DNA of 64,000 bases from Dendrocalamus latiflorus (GCA_017311315.1 CM029631.1:4433360-4497359); one strand, 5' to 3'; positions 1 through 12,014 are shown, numbered from the stretch's first letter. The notes: generated by a model from the letters alone, not told the origin. Translations and numbers: made by a program.

Positions 1-807
1 CGACGTGCAACTTATCGGGAATCTGTGCAGGTATCCAGCTCATGACCTCATGACCGAGAATGTGCAATGATATTTTTTCCCTAGAGATGAACACAGTTCC
101 TTGACAAAACAGTTGAACACATAGATGAACGATGATGTTCTTGGTCCTTGAACCACTTTGGTTCAGGAAACTTACTGATGAGATTCCAGCAACAGAACTG
201 TCTTTCGATCAGAACCAACTGCAGATATCAAAACAGAGCAAGGGTTTGTAATTGTCATCTGGTCAGATGACAGTTTGCCAATCTGCTGTTGCAAAATGCC
301 AATTCAATGGTAACCACATGCAAGAACCTACATTGCAACAACTTGAACTTCACTGAACCTAATGAAACCTTCAGGCAAAGGAGAAACCAACATGTTTATT
401 CACCTCAGCACAGCATGATCTTGCACACTTTGATCGATGACTTGAACATCAACAGTGTGTAAGAGTCTCATATTATGTATGTAATTCTCAGGGCGAAAAT
501 TGGAGGTCTGCCCGAAATGTTTGGTTAACAAGCCTCGTGGGAACTGGTATCAGCTCTCTTCTCATGTACATCACAACAACCCAGCTCATGATCAGTTCAT
601 CTTTTGAGCGTTCAACGCTCCCTCAGTCTCCCTGTATACATGGGCTACACTACATACAACAGAATTCTGAATCCGTTATTGCCATCGATGCACAAACCAC
701 GAAGCTATCTATACCTCTATCAGGCAAAGCTTTCACAATCGATGCGCAGGCCGCGAAGCTATCTATACCTCTATCAGGCAAAGCTTTCACAATCACAAAC
801 ATTCCAA
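1..807. other. 3' flank of the NIGT1/HHO gene
   Basis: No coding sequence is supported here. The part nearest 807 is expected to be the 3' UTR of the minus-strand gene that ends at 808. The forward reading frame that crosses this stretch only mirrors that gene's last exon. Confidence 0.6.
684..791. repeat. 54-bp tandem duplication in the 3' UTR
   Basis: Two head-to-tail copies (684-737 and 738-791) differ at only a few bases. They begin just past the stop codon of the minus-strand transcription factor, so they should be transcribed in its 3' UTR. Confidence 0.85.
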
Positions 808-2098
808 TCATTTCCGGCTATAGCCTTCTGACCTGTCATCTTCCTCATAGCTGTCGCCAATGGTGGCTACGGAGCCGGCAACCCCTGAGCCGGAGAACTG
901 AAGAGGCCCCTGAGGAGACCCGAATTGAGAGCTGCTTTGCTCCTGAGGAACCCAGAGATCACCCATCAGTACAATCTGCTGGCTCGCCGGAGCCACGCCG
1001 GGCGTCCTGCGGTTGTGCAGCCGGTACTTCTGCATATGCAAATAACGTGATCCAAGTTAGTTTCCAAACTAGATGTACAGCATTTGGAAGTAAGAACTCT
1101 TCAAGAAAATTCTGCACAACGGGGGAGAAATGCTCACCTGGAGATGGCTTTTCACTTCATCGTTGGTGAGCCCATCAACCTTCATCACCTCCCTGATTTG
1201 CTTTGGAGTAGCAACTGTAATCGTGATGGAACAAATCTGTGAGGACTACAATGTTCTTTGCATGTTTCTACTGCTAGCACCTAGTGGCTAATGATTTGAT
1301 TAACAATGGTGAAATGATCGGTCATGTATGTACCTTGGGGGCCACCGAGTTGGCGCAAGGCGGCAACAAACTGCCGGTGAAGCTCCGACGACCAACACCG
1401 CCTCGTCTTCCTCACCTCCTGCTGCTGCTGAGTCTGAGTCTGAGTCTGGGTCTGAGCCTGCAAGCTAAGCCCCGGGCCCGATGGTGGCATGGCGGCGGCG
1501 AATCTTGCAGTGACAACATGCCGGTGGTCGTCATCCGCGGTAACAGGAGAAAGCGGCCTCTTGACAGCCGGAGACATCAGAGGCAGATCAGGTAGCCCCA
1601 CTGTACTGGCAACCTTGTCCTCCCTCCTGAAGTAAGGCGGCGGCGGCAGCAGCACCGGCGCACCGCAGCCGACGGTCCTCAACGGCAAGGGCGCACCACC
1701 GTGCAGCTTCGACTCCGGCGAGGTGGTCTTACTCTCTTGCTCCTTCTGAAATTGTAAACATAGGCCCGTTTCAGTAAAAATCAAAAATTTTTCGATCCTA
1801 ACAAAATTAACACAGTATAACTTCAAAGGAATAGAAATCAAACTAGGATAGAAATCAAAACAAAATAGAATGATGATGAGAAGCACGGATACGATTTACC
1901 TCCGAATCGGCGTCGCTGCCGCGGCTGTCCACCCAGAGCTGCGCCGTGCTCATCCATTTCCTCTTATCGCCGTCCTCCGCCTTGGCCTCCGCATCTCCGT
2001 CTCCCCTCCTCTTCCCTGCCTCCTCCTTCATCACCTCGATCACTGCACCAAACCACAACGCCACCGACCGCGTCAGAAACACCGCAATCAACCCGCAA

Positions 2099-2161
<63 letters not shown>

Positions 2162-2382
2162 CAAGAGGCCTCACCGTCGGCGAGTAGGCGCTCGCAGAGC
2201 GGCAGCTCGCGCCTGAAGACCTCAATCTTCCGGCGCTCCTCCTCGAGGCTCCTGATGCAGGCGTCCACCGCCGGCGCCTCCTTCGCCGCCGCCGCCATCC
2301 GGCCGGCGCTCCGCGCGGCGAAGAGCTTCAGGTCCAGGCCCAAGTCCAGGCCCATCCCGATCTCCCCCACGTCCAGCCCCAT
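808..2382 (-). CDS. NIGT1/HHO-type GARP (MYB-like) transcription factor
   Basis: Exons on the minus strand are 2382-2175, 2042-1900, 1745-1334, 1214-1138 and 1029-808. All introns are GT-AG and the frame is closed at 353 aa. Residues 12-20 form an EAR-like repressor motif (LDLGLDLKL). Residues about 40-70 are the conserved helical N-terminal HHO region, followed by the KRKWMSTAQLW motif near 97-107. A glutamine-rich stretch precedes the GARP DNA-binding domain at about 230-288, which runs from KTRRCW to SHLQKYRLHNRR. Known family members (HRS1, HHO, NIGT1) are nuclear repressors in nitrate and phosphate starvation signalling; that role is inferred here. I chose the ATG at 2382 because MGLD fits the family; an in-frame ATG at 2406 would add 8 hydrophobic residues. 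Intron 1 carries an AAT microsatellite. Confidence 0.93.
2099..2160. repeat. (AAT)n microsatellite in HHO intron 1
   Basis: About 20 uninterrupted AAT triplets, ATT on the gene's strand. They take up close to half of the 132-bp intron 1 (2043-2174), between a donor at 2174 and an acceptor at 2043. Confidence 0.97.
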
Positions 2383-2537
2383 GTACACAAACACCACCAC
2401 CACCAAGAAACACTCTCACGCCACACCTCTCTCAGGTCACAAATCTTCGCAAGGAAGCAGCGGCCGGAAGCCAAGGAGAAGAACACGAGGAGGATAGGAA
2501 CAAGGAGGGTGGGTGGGGGATCTGGAGCTGCGCGGGC

Positions 2538-2545
2538 ATATATAG
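2538..2545 (-). promoter_or_regulatory. Probable TATA box of the HHO gene
   Basis: The minus strand reads TATATATG about 155 bp upstream of the chosen start codon, in otherwise GC-rich sequence. It fits a core promoter with a 5' UTR of roughly 120 bp. Confidence 0.6.
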
Positions 2546-5500
2546 ACGGGCAGATGCGGGGGGAATCTGCGAGCTGGACCGCAGGATTTGTTCCTCTCCG
2601 GGGGCAGAGGTAAGAGTGACCGCGCGGCGCGTGGGGTGGGTCGAGCGTCGCGTCGCCGATTCCTCACGTCGCGCCCGGCGCGAGGAACTCGCACTCCCGA
2701 ACGGGAAATCGATCTCGAGTTACCGCATCCGGACGACCCCCCACACACACACACCCACGCCCCAGCTCTTCTCATTTTACACTCCACTCCATATCCTTCT
2801 TGGCTTTTTTCGCGGAAAAGGCCTTTGATCTTTTCGAGCTTCGCGCTACGGTCCTTACGTTTCCTAGCGTCCATGTATAGTGTATGCTTGGTCTTTAAAC
2901 TTGCGTGTCCCGGTGTAATGCTCCGTGGATTCTTCCTCCCTGACCTCAAGGGCGCAGCCCATCGGTTTGGCGATTGGTTTTAGAGAGTTCTGGAGGGCTG
3001 CACCTCTTGTCGCGATGCGGTAGATTTTGTTTTCGCATGTAGAACGCTCCAAAAGTCCGATGCTCCTGTCAATTTTTCCACTTGCCCGGCACGATGGAAA
3101 TGCATGCTTTCGTGTCTCTGCGTCATTCCGAGTCGACGATACAAATCCATTCTGGGCATGCATTTCCTTGCTTGTATAGCTTTAGAAGAGATTTTTTTTT
3201 AAAAAAAGAAAGGCCTTAGAAGAGCTGTTTTTTTGTCTTTTTGAACACTTTGTTTTGTTCGGACACGGCTTTACACTGCATGTTATACCATGGGGACTAA
3301 TAGTGTCAGGGAGCACACGCAAAAATTAAGATGTACCGTGTGAGGTAGAGGTGATCTTTGGTGCTGTTGAGGTACTGCTAGTGCTAGAGACATTTCGTTG
3401 ATCACAAGCCACCCCACCATTAAAAACGTATTAACCCGTGCCCACTATAATTTCTTTACGTGAGACAGTTATAGAGACGAGAGTGAGTATGTCTTTGATT
3501 TTCAGCGTTCGGAGACGATCAACATTTTCTTAAGAATAATACGCAAAAGAGCTTTTATCTTATCTCTCTTTTTTTTGAGAGGATGTATCTTCTCAGTTAT
3601 GGAAGAGGAAGAAATTAATGCTCAGAGATGAGCTGCTTAATCTGGTTATCCCAGTTCGCTGTGGATAGGCTCCCGTCCACCAAGAGCAGGTGTTCGATAG
3701 CATCGGTCCAGCCACTGCGTTGGACTTTGTTGTGGTGGTATGGGCCCCTTCTGTACGGTGTATGGACGAATCGTCACAGAGAGCGCACAAGGAGATGGCA
3801 CGGGTGCGATGACCTGTCACGAGGCATGAATCCTGCACATAGCTAGCCCAAACGAGAAGCAAACAAACAAACAATTATTAGCACGCAAATTGAGAAGATC
3901 GTCCGGAGTCTGCAGACGCGGGTTCGTCTGGAGAGCGGCATCCTATCGACCGTCGCCCAGCGGCCGCGCGCGCCGCCGTTCTAGCCATATCTGCCACCAT
4001 CCCGACGTCGACGCCGCCACAAGCCTGAGCAACCTGCAACCATCTGCCGACGAACGTACGTGCGCACCTAGCTACGTCGAGCCACAGGATCCGCCATGCA
4101 GAGCTGAACTTTTGCGATCTCGATCGATCGGGCGCGCGGGCGGCACGCCGTGCATGATGCGCGCGCCCGCGCGGTCCACCCGTGCGTACGTGGTCAGGCG
4201 CCGCGAAGAAGTGGCGGCGGCGGGGCTAGCGGCGCGCGATCCGTTTGGTTTTCGGAGAGGAGACGGATCGATCGAGCTCGCCCGCGTACGTCCACGTCGA
4301 ACTCGCCATCCGGCCCGGTGGCGGGATGACCGGCCGGGACGCGGGGGCGTTCGGCATGGCTGAATCGATGTATCTTCTCGATCGACACGTACGCGTGTCG
4401 TCCCGCGTTGCACCGAGGAAGCACGGCAAATGCACTCGACCGGGTCCGAATAAGTTGGCAAATTACAAATGTAGCCTCACAGAAAAGGTCGAGTAGAATC
4501 CGTCGTTGTTTGTGACAGAACTATTGAATGTTAGTTATGTGCTCATACGTTGTAACATAATTTATTATATATATAAAGAGAGAATTATGTATGAAAGAGG
4601 GTTGCTCTGATCGGTAGAAAAGTAGAGAATTGTAAGAAATATAAAGAATGAGGTAGTTGGAGGAGAACAGACGTACAACCACCAACTTATTTTTTTTATA
4701 ATAGTAATAATGACAGAGAAAATGCATGTGAGTATGTAACGAACGGTACATCAACGGTATGATATACAATTACGGAATTACCACATGTAAACAACTGACG
4801 ACGTAATTAACCCCATTAGCAATTTAGCGATAGGGGCGAAGGGTGACCGGTATGTTCAGACACACTTAAAAATATAAAAAATCAAGGAATTAGTTATGTA
4901 TTACTGTATTCTTGGAAGCCCAGTCGAGCAGTGCACAATGAACATCCTAGTTTTGCCTGGTACCCCCCACCAACCCACATTCATCTCACCAGCTCAATCT
5001 CCAATGAGGCTCCAATTCCCTAACCGAACAAACCCAAGTCCCCAACCCTAATGCTCTTTCTTGTCTTCTCTCCTGCTCTCCACAAAGGCATGACAAACAA
5101 GGATTCCAGGCATGCTGCGCGCGGGAGCAGGTAAGCAGTGGGCAATGGGGATAGCACGTCGTGGCCTCGTGGGAGCAGGCAGCGCTGCCGCCGTAGCACA
5201 AGAAGGGAGCTGCACTGCACCACTGCCACAAATGATAGTAAGATTTCGATTGTGATTTGGGATTTGTGGAATATTGTGATTGGAGAGTTGAAAAAATATT
5301 GTAGTTTGTGAATATAGAGCAACAAAGCAAGTTGAATCGTTGAAATATAAAGAGGAATAGAGACATCCTTTCTTTTTTGGGGATCTAGAAGCGGAGGGAA
5401 AGAAGATTTCAACTTCTTCATCATTGGCCAAAGGGGAGACTTAAGAAGGAAGAAAAGGAACTCAAGCAAGTGGGAATCAGTTGCCTTCTCCTTTTGAGAT

Positions 5501-5639
5501 GAAGAATGTTGATGCTAATGTTGTTATTGCTGGCACTGGCAATGAGCCCAACCCCCACTCCAACCCACTGAACCAGAAGTGCATGAGCTTCAAATTCATT
5601 TCCTAGCAGTGAGAAGGAAGGATTTATGATGTTGAACGT
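2546..5639. other. Intergenic, no gene recognised
   Basis: 2550-2800 is the HHO upstream region, with a short AC run near 2742. 3890-4440 is very GC-rich and open in several frames at once; none resembles a known protein. 4500-5000 is AT-rich. I see no gene or complete transposon. Confidence 0.5.
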
Positions 5640-6885
5640 CTTTCACATCATCACATGATCTAGGGAAAAGGACACTCATCGCAAGCTATGTTGTCAATGA
5701 TCAAAATATAGTTCACAGAGCATATATTATGAAAAGACCATGCCAACCTTATACACATGATTTTTCGGTCAGGGAAATTCAGGTAAAATATGTTGCTTTA
5801 GTCTTAGTTGGTTTGATAAGTACAATTGGATTAAATATAGTATCAAAAAGGATGTTGTGTTTTGTTTTATCTATTATTTGTTCAAGAATAAAATTGTGGG
5901 GGTGACAGCTTTGTTAAATGTGGTTGGACAAAATTGGAATAGATATGACGTATTTGACAAACATGTGGGTGGTATAAAAAGTGTTAATAATCAAGTTCAA
6001 GAGAAATATAACTTCTTTGTGAAACCAAAAACTTCAGTTGCTCATGTTGTTATGAAGCGAACTAAAGAGGAGAAACGTCTTTACAAGGCTAGGTCATCTT
6101 ATTCACTTAGATGTTTGAGGTTTATTTTGTGTTAAGGATTGACATGCCATGGACATGATTTTCTTTATTGGCAGGAAGGTTTTCTTCAGGAAAAACTAAC
6201 ATAATTTTGTATGAAACATCACATTAAAGTTCCTAAGCATCGCAATAAAGTTCCTAAGCCAAATGAGAGATTTGTGCCTTTTGGAAGATCAAAGCGTTTT
6301 TCCCTAAACAAACAAATGATGATCATTTTAGAAGGGAAAAATATCTTGGCATCATCGATAGTGTTTTTCAAGAACTTGTTAGCCGGTTTGACAAAGTTAA
6401 TATGGAGTTGCTTATTTGTATATCTGCCTTGAATCTTTTCAACTCATTTGAAGTCTTTGATAAGGAAAAGTTACTTAACCTTACTAAATTTTATCTCAAT
6501 GAGTTTTCAAGTACAGATTTGATGAGACTTTCTTTCCAATTTGACAACTTCATTGATGATGTGCAAAGAGATGATATGTTTAAGAACCTCAAGAATCTTG
6601 GTGAGTTTCCTATTAAGTTTGTTGTAATAAAAAAATATGAAATTTACAAGTCGGTGTTCTTGCTTCTTAAATTAGTATTACTTCTACCGGTGGCGACGAC
6701 GAGTGTTGAAAGAGTATTTTCTTCATGAATCATGTGCAGAACAAATTGAGAAATAGTATGGGCGATCAATTATTCGATAATTGTTTAGTTACATTTATTG
6801 AGCGAGATATTTTTTGAAAGCTAGTGAAAATGATGTAATCAAGCGTTTCCAGGGGATGAAAACGCGTAAAGTAGTATTCTAATTT
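5640..6885 (+). pseudogene. Decayed hAT transposase (TTF zinc-finger type)
   Basis: Three stretches in different frames follow the order of plant TTF-type hAT transposases. About 5655-5770 carries the VNDQNIVHRAYI and PCQPYTHDF motifs. About 5790-6130 holds the zinc-finger region (KYNWIKYSIKKDVVFCF, FDKHVGG) and the YKARSSYSLRCLRF block. About 6300-6880 holds the C-terminal dimerisation domain (DNFIDDVQRD, LLKLVLLLPVATTSVERVFS), with further matching residues after a stop. Frameshifts and stops separate the pieces and part of the catalytic core is missing, so it cannot encode an active enzyme. I found no terminal repeats or target duplication. The family call is strong; the boundaries are approximate. 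Confidence 0.85.
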
Positions 6886-7447
6886 TTAATACATATTTTG
6901 TAATCTTTTATTCATGTAAGAACTTATTTGAACTATTCGTATTATACTTTTGGCAAATTTTGAACGTATATATTGAAGTTATCTCTACTCTTAAAAGAAC
7001 GAGTTGAAGGTGATGGTGCGTCCGACGCTCTGCCACCCTCTCACAGGAAAAAAGCGCCGACATGTGGGCCTCTCTGCTTCTCTCCTCTCTGCTTCTCTCG
7101 TGCGCAGCTTCTGCTCCTCCGCCCTCACGCCCGGGCGCCTGCCTCCCCACCGAATCCCGTGCGCCTCCTCCCCTCCCTCCTCCGCCGCCACTCTTCCCTC
7201 GCGTGCTCCCCTCCCTCCTCCGCCGCTCCGCCGTCGCCTCCTACCCTCCCACCTTCGCCGCTCCGCCCTCGCCTCCTCCCCACAGTCCTTTGGCGCTGAG
7301 ACCTCCGCCTCGCCTCCTCCCCACAGTCCTCCGCCCTCCTCACGACTAGGCGCCTGCCTCCCCACCGAATCCCGTGCGCCTCCTCCCCTCCCTCCTCCGC
7401 CGCCGCTCTGCCCTCGCCTGCTCCCCTCCCTCCTCCGCCGCTCCGCC

Positions 7448-7881
7448 CTCGGCTCCTACCCTCCCACCTTCGCCGCTCTGCCCTCGCCTCCTCCTCCCCA
7501 CCCCGCGCCACCATTGCCAATGTTGTGTTGTTTACGACCACTCTGATCGTGGTCGAGTGCACTTACGACTACATTGATCGTGGTTGAAAAGGGCGGAGCG
7601 CGGGCTGGCGCGGGGGTGGCGGAGGAATTTTTGAAGTGCAGAGGGTGGGAGCACGGGCTGGCACGGGGGTGGCGGATGAATTTTTGAAGTGCAGAGGGTG
7701 GGAGCGTGGGCTGGCACGGCGTAGGCGGCAGCGGAGCGCGGGGGGGGGGGGGGGGGGAGGCGGCGGCGGAGGAGCGGTAGAGGAGGCGTCGGAGGAGGAG
7801 CGGGGGAGGAGGCGATGGTGGCGCGGGGTGGGGAGGAGGAGGCGAGGGCAGAGCAGCGAAGGATGGAGGGTAGGAGGCGAG
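7448..7881. repeat. 71-bp inverted repeat in GC-rich DNA
   Basis: Arm 7448-7518 is nearly the reverse complement of arm 7811-7881, with about five mismatches by eye and a 292-bp spacer. The spacer starts with four copies of the GACCAC / GTGGTC motif (7533-7585) and ends with a G run at 7740-7757. The long proline- and alanine-rich frames through this region are compositional. Confidence 0.8.
7602..7730. repeat. 53-bp tandem repeat, about 2.4 copies
   Basis: Copies start at 7602, 7655 and 7708. Each contains a GGGCTGGC core and the block TTTTTGAAGTGCAGAGGG. The array lies inside the spacer of the 71-bp inverted repeat. Confidence 0.85.
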
Positions 7882-8221
7882 TGCCAATAAATTAGTTTCG
7901 GCACAAAAGCATCTATAACTCAGGTGCCAAGAAGAATAAAAGTTACATGATAAGGGCTACATGTGTAACCAAGTTTTATTCAGAAATTGTATACTCGGAA
8001 CGCTAGCAGCATCTCATGACAAAACTGGAGCAACGGTAAAATGAACAGGAAAAGCCACAACTGATCACATCCCAACTATTTGATTTATCCCCAAAGCAAG
8101 ATGATAATAAAAAAGTAGATAAACGGATGTTTGTATTAGTCTTTTTGTTTTTTACCGTAGCGTTAGCACGGGCAAGGAAAAAATATCATCATTTGGTTGT
8201 TTTCATGTGCATCCCTCAAAT

Positions 8222-8254
8222 GCCGCCGTAGCGTTAGCACGGGCACTCTACTAT
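8222..8254 (+). other. Helitron-type 3' terminus (first)
   Basis: Contains CCGTAGCGTTAGCACGGGCA, which can fold as a CCGT/ACGG stem, followed by CTCTACTA and a T. A second copy of the hairpin block without the terminal part lies about 70 bp upstream (8156-8174). Confidence 0.6.
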
Positions 8255-9174
8255 GAACAATAATGCACAAGACCTATGACCGCTTTCCAAGTCAAGACAA
8301 CCAGCCCAGAAGTCATTACGACCGATTCCCAGAAGATTCTACCGCTCCAAGAAGCCATACGACTGGTTAGACTCAAGTTACGACCACGACAGAAGGTTCT
8401 AACGTGGTCATAAGGACTTCCGACCACGTCTCACCACGTTACAACCGCATCCGACCGCTACTCGAGCACTTCCAACCGCATACAACCGCAAACGACCACG
8501 TCCGGGGCTTGTCCGACCGTGTTCGACCTCAACTGACCACATCCAGTCGCTCCTGAAGAGCTACGACCACAACCGACCGAGCTCTGACTCGTTACGACCA
8601 CAACCGACCGACTGCGACTACATCCGACCGGCTACGACCATAACCGACCGAGCCCGAGGCGATCTGACCACGTTCAACCACCTCACAACGTGGTCGAAGA
8701 CTGCCGACAACCCACGTGGTTGAAGTCGAAGTCTGCCGACTTCCGACCACAGCGGTCGAAGCCTTGGCTTCCGACTGCTTCTCGCTACAACGTGGTCGTA
8801 AGCTATTGACTTCTTAACGTGGTCGTAAGCCAGAGCGCCGACTATCGACCGTAGCAGTTGAAGCCTCAACTGCCGACTTCTTCTCGCGTTAATGTGGTCG
8901 TAAGCCGCCGACTACCCAACGTGGTCGTAAACCACAGCGCCAACTTCTAATCCCTTCAGCTCTCGACAACGTGGTCGTAAGGCGCCGACTCCACAACGTG
9001 GTCGTAAACCACAACGCCGACTTCCGACCGCAGTGGTCGTGGCTTCGACTTACGACTTTCGACCACAGCCAAGGTGGTCGTAGCTGCATTCGACCACGAC
9101 CAACGTGGTCGTAGCTGCGTTTGACCACGGCCAGAGTGTCATAAACGGTCCTGATGCCCTTCGACCACGGATAC

Positions 9175-9314
9175 GCGACTACGTTGAAGCAACAGTGGAG
9201 CCGCGACTACGTTGAAGCTACAGTCGATCTCCGACTACGCTGAAGCTACAGTGGAGCCCCGACTACGTTGAAGCTACAGTCGATCTCCGACTACGTTCAA
9301 GCTATAGTCGATCT
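9175..9314. repeat. 28-bp tandem block, 5 copies
   Basis: Units start at 9175, 9203, 9231, 9259 and 9287 and share GACTACGTTGAAGCTACAGT with small changes. The ends alternate between GTGGAGCC-like and CGATCTCC-like, suggesting a 56-bp dimer for part of the block. There are no spacers. Confidence 0.85.
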
Positions 9315-9652
9315 TCGACCACGGCGGGGTTGGAACTGAACTCGTTAGCTCCGATTGCTACTCGCCAGGAGAAAATGCAGACATGCTTTTTTCCTTAAAA
9401 TGACACACATGACTGCGACTCATTGAGTCAGCCGTTACTCGAATGCCCAATGACGACATACGACCACATAGTTCTAGACGAAGTCATGAAGGAGTTCCGG
9501 TCAGACCAGAAAGCCAGTAGAAGTCATAGTCGAAACATTAGCCCAGGTGGTCGCAATCGATTCCAACCACATATAACAGGCGAATTCATAGCAAACGGCA
9601 CAGGAGATGTCGACTCGCATGCAGATGTTTCTAGAGGTGTTCGGATGGGCGT

Positions 9653-9870
9653 GGTCAGATGGCGGTGGTCCAAAGATGGCGTGGTCGAAGATGTCCATGG
9701 TCGAAGATCGCCTTGGTCGCAGAAGCCCTTGGTCAAAGATGGGCATGGTCCAAGATGGCCGTGATCGAAGATGGCCGTGCTCGGATGGGCGTGGTCAGAG
9801 ATGGGCGTGCTCGGAGCCGTGGTCGGATGCCCGTGATCGAAAGATGCCCGTGGTCGAGCCGCCGTGCGTG
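9653..9870. repeat. 16-bp tandem block inside the array
   Basis: About 13 degenerate units of the form GTGGTCGAAGATGGCC follow one another, with a few shortened ones. Only the GTGGTC orientation is used here, unlike the mixed orientation elsewhere. Several frames stay open across it for that reason alone. Confidence 0.8.
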
Positions 9871-11018
9871 GTCGGTATCGACCACGTTGTTAGCGGTCGT
9901 TACGACCACGTTGCAGCAAGCGGTTATGACCACGTTGAGCGGTCAGTACGACCACATTGTAAGCGTGATAAGAAGACGTACGACCAGAGCAAAGGTGATG
10001 GAACGTGCTCGGGAGGCGCTACGACCATGGTAAGGTAGAATTGAACTGATCGGGAAGGCATTCGACCACGCTGAAGAGTTGAACGTGGTCGAAAGGCTTC
10101 GATCACGATGAAGGAGATTGAACGTGCTCAGAAGGAGGGCAGGGACCATGTTGTAAAGACACTGAACGTGGTCGGTGAAGGCTTCGACGACGTTTTGAAG
10201 CTTTGACCACAGTGTGAGTGGTCGGAAGAGGCTGCGACTGCGCCGTTAAGCCTTGAACGTGGTCGAAAGGGACTTCGACCACGATGTAAGGAAGTGATCG
10301 TGGTTGAAAAGGTGTTTCGATCACGGTGAACACTGATCACCAGCATCACTATGTGATCGGTGAGAGTTGTGATCAAGGTGATTCAAGTGGGGTCGAAGGA
10401 AGCGCAGCACACCGACAGAGAAGAGCAGTATGAAACCTTAGTAGAAGGTTTACGACCTCGAAGGAAAGCGGCCAGAATGGCCGACAGAGCGGTCGAATGG
10501 CAGCGAGAAGCAGTTGTAAGCAGCCATGGCCGGTCGTAAGTGGTTAGAAGCACTCGTAAAAGGTCGGAAAAGTCCTGGGAGAAGTCATAAGACTTACAAC
10601 AAGTGGTATCAGGGCAAAATACAACACTCGAAACAGACATGCATTTATAAAAACGAAACAAGACAACCATAGAAAGAATAAAATCTGCGAAGCTAATAAT
10701 AACACATATAGAACGTGCGGTGCAGAAGCTCTACGTTGTTTGTAGTTGATTATGACTACGGTGTGTAGTCGTAACAGGGCTTGTGGGACTGATCGTGGAC
10801 GAAAGTTTGGAGTCATAGTCGAAAGTTTGGAGTCATAGTCGGAATCGGAGTCAGAATTGGTCTATAATCGTAGTCAAACCCATGTTAAAGTCAAATAGCC
10901 GGGTATAAAGGGGATGTAGACATGTGTAGAAAAGCACCAAGCAATTGCGAGTAATAAGGGAGATAAGCAATCCCTGAATGAACTCGCAGACGTGGTCAAA
11001 ATTGACTTACGAGCACGG

Positions 11019-12014
11019 CAAGGCAAAGTAGGAGGTGATCGAGAGGTTTACGACCACGTTGAAGGAGCGCAGCACATGGTCGTAAAGGATTATCGACCAC
11101 GACCAAGGAACAAAGTTTTTACAACCACGACAAGCTACAGCAAAACCAGAAGACGGTAAGGTCGGCAGGTGATACGACCACATCAGAGAAAGATCGAAGG
11201 TGATCCGAAGGCGTACGACCGCAACAAAGAAGTTTGAACATGGTCATAAGGAGGCTACGACCACGTTGTAAAGTCACTAAACGTGGTCAAAGAAGGCTAT
11301 GACCACGGTGTAAGTGGTCGTAAGATGAATTACGACTACGGCAAACCGTCAATAGACATGGTCGAAAGGTGTTCGACCACAGCAAAACTGAAAGAGGCAT
11401 GCTCGAGAGGACCTACGACCACAGCAAGGCAAAGTAGGAGGTGATCGAGAGGTTTACGACCATGTTGAAGGAGCGCAGAACGTAGTCATAAGGGGTTATC
11501 GACCACGGCCAAGGATAGTGTTATTACGACCACGGCAAACCAACAGTAGACGTGGTTGAAAGGTGTTCGACCATGGCAAAACCAGAAGACAGTGAGGTCG
11601 GCAAGTGATACGACCATATCAGAGAAAGATCGAAGGTGATTCGAAGGCGTACGACCGCAACGAAGAAGTTTGAATGTGATCGTAAGAAGGATACGACCAC
11701 GTTGTAAAGTCGCTAAGCGTGGTCGTAGAAGGCTATGACCACGGTGTAAGTGGTCGTAAGAAGACTTACGACCTCATCAAACCATCAATAGACGTGGTCG
11801 AAAGGCGTTCGACCACAGTAAAACTAAAAGAGGCATGCTCGGGAGGACCTACGACCACGGCAAGGCAAAGTAGGAGGCGATAGAGAGGTTTACGACCACG
11901 TTGAAGGCACGCAGAACGTGGTCGTAAAGGGTTATCGACCACGGCCAAGGACAATGTTATTACGACCACGGCAAACCTACAGTAGATGTCGTCGAAAGGT
12001 GTTCGACCACGGCA
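11019..12014. repeat. Higher-order repeat of 406-436 bp
   Basis: The segment beginning CAAGGCAAAGTAGGAGG starts at 11019, 11425 and 11861; the third copy is partial. Each full copy carries the same ordered set of hairpins and spacers (GATACGACCA, AAGTTTGAA, GAGGCATGCTCG). The pattern shows segmental duplication of a multi-hairpin unit after the short motif had spread. Confidence 0.88.

Noticed and set aside
1964..2164. Poly-isoleucine membrane protein on the minus strand
   Set aside because: It is the AAT microsatellite read in frame inside intron 1 of the HHO gene.
3890..4496. GC-rich open frames as a gene
   Set aside because: Open on both strands without domain, intron or codon-use signal; not supportable.
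7004..7546. Proline/alanine-rich protein, 180 residues
   Set aside because: Several frames on both strands are open at once in CT-rich repeats; no domain and no conserved start.
9175..9314. CRISPR-like or satellite interpretation of the 28-bp block
   Set aside because: Units are contiguous with no spacers and there are no cas genes; this is a eukaryotic repeat block.
9607..10038. 143-residue forward frame in the heptamer array
   Set aside because: It translates the 16-bp block and nearby heptamers; residue use follows the repeat and there is no start context, domain or intron logic.
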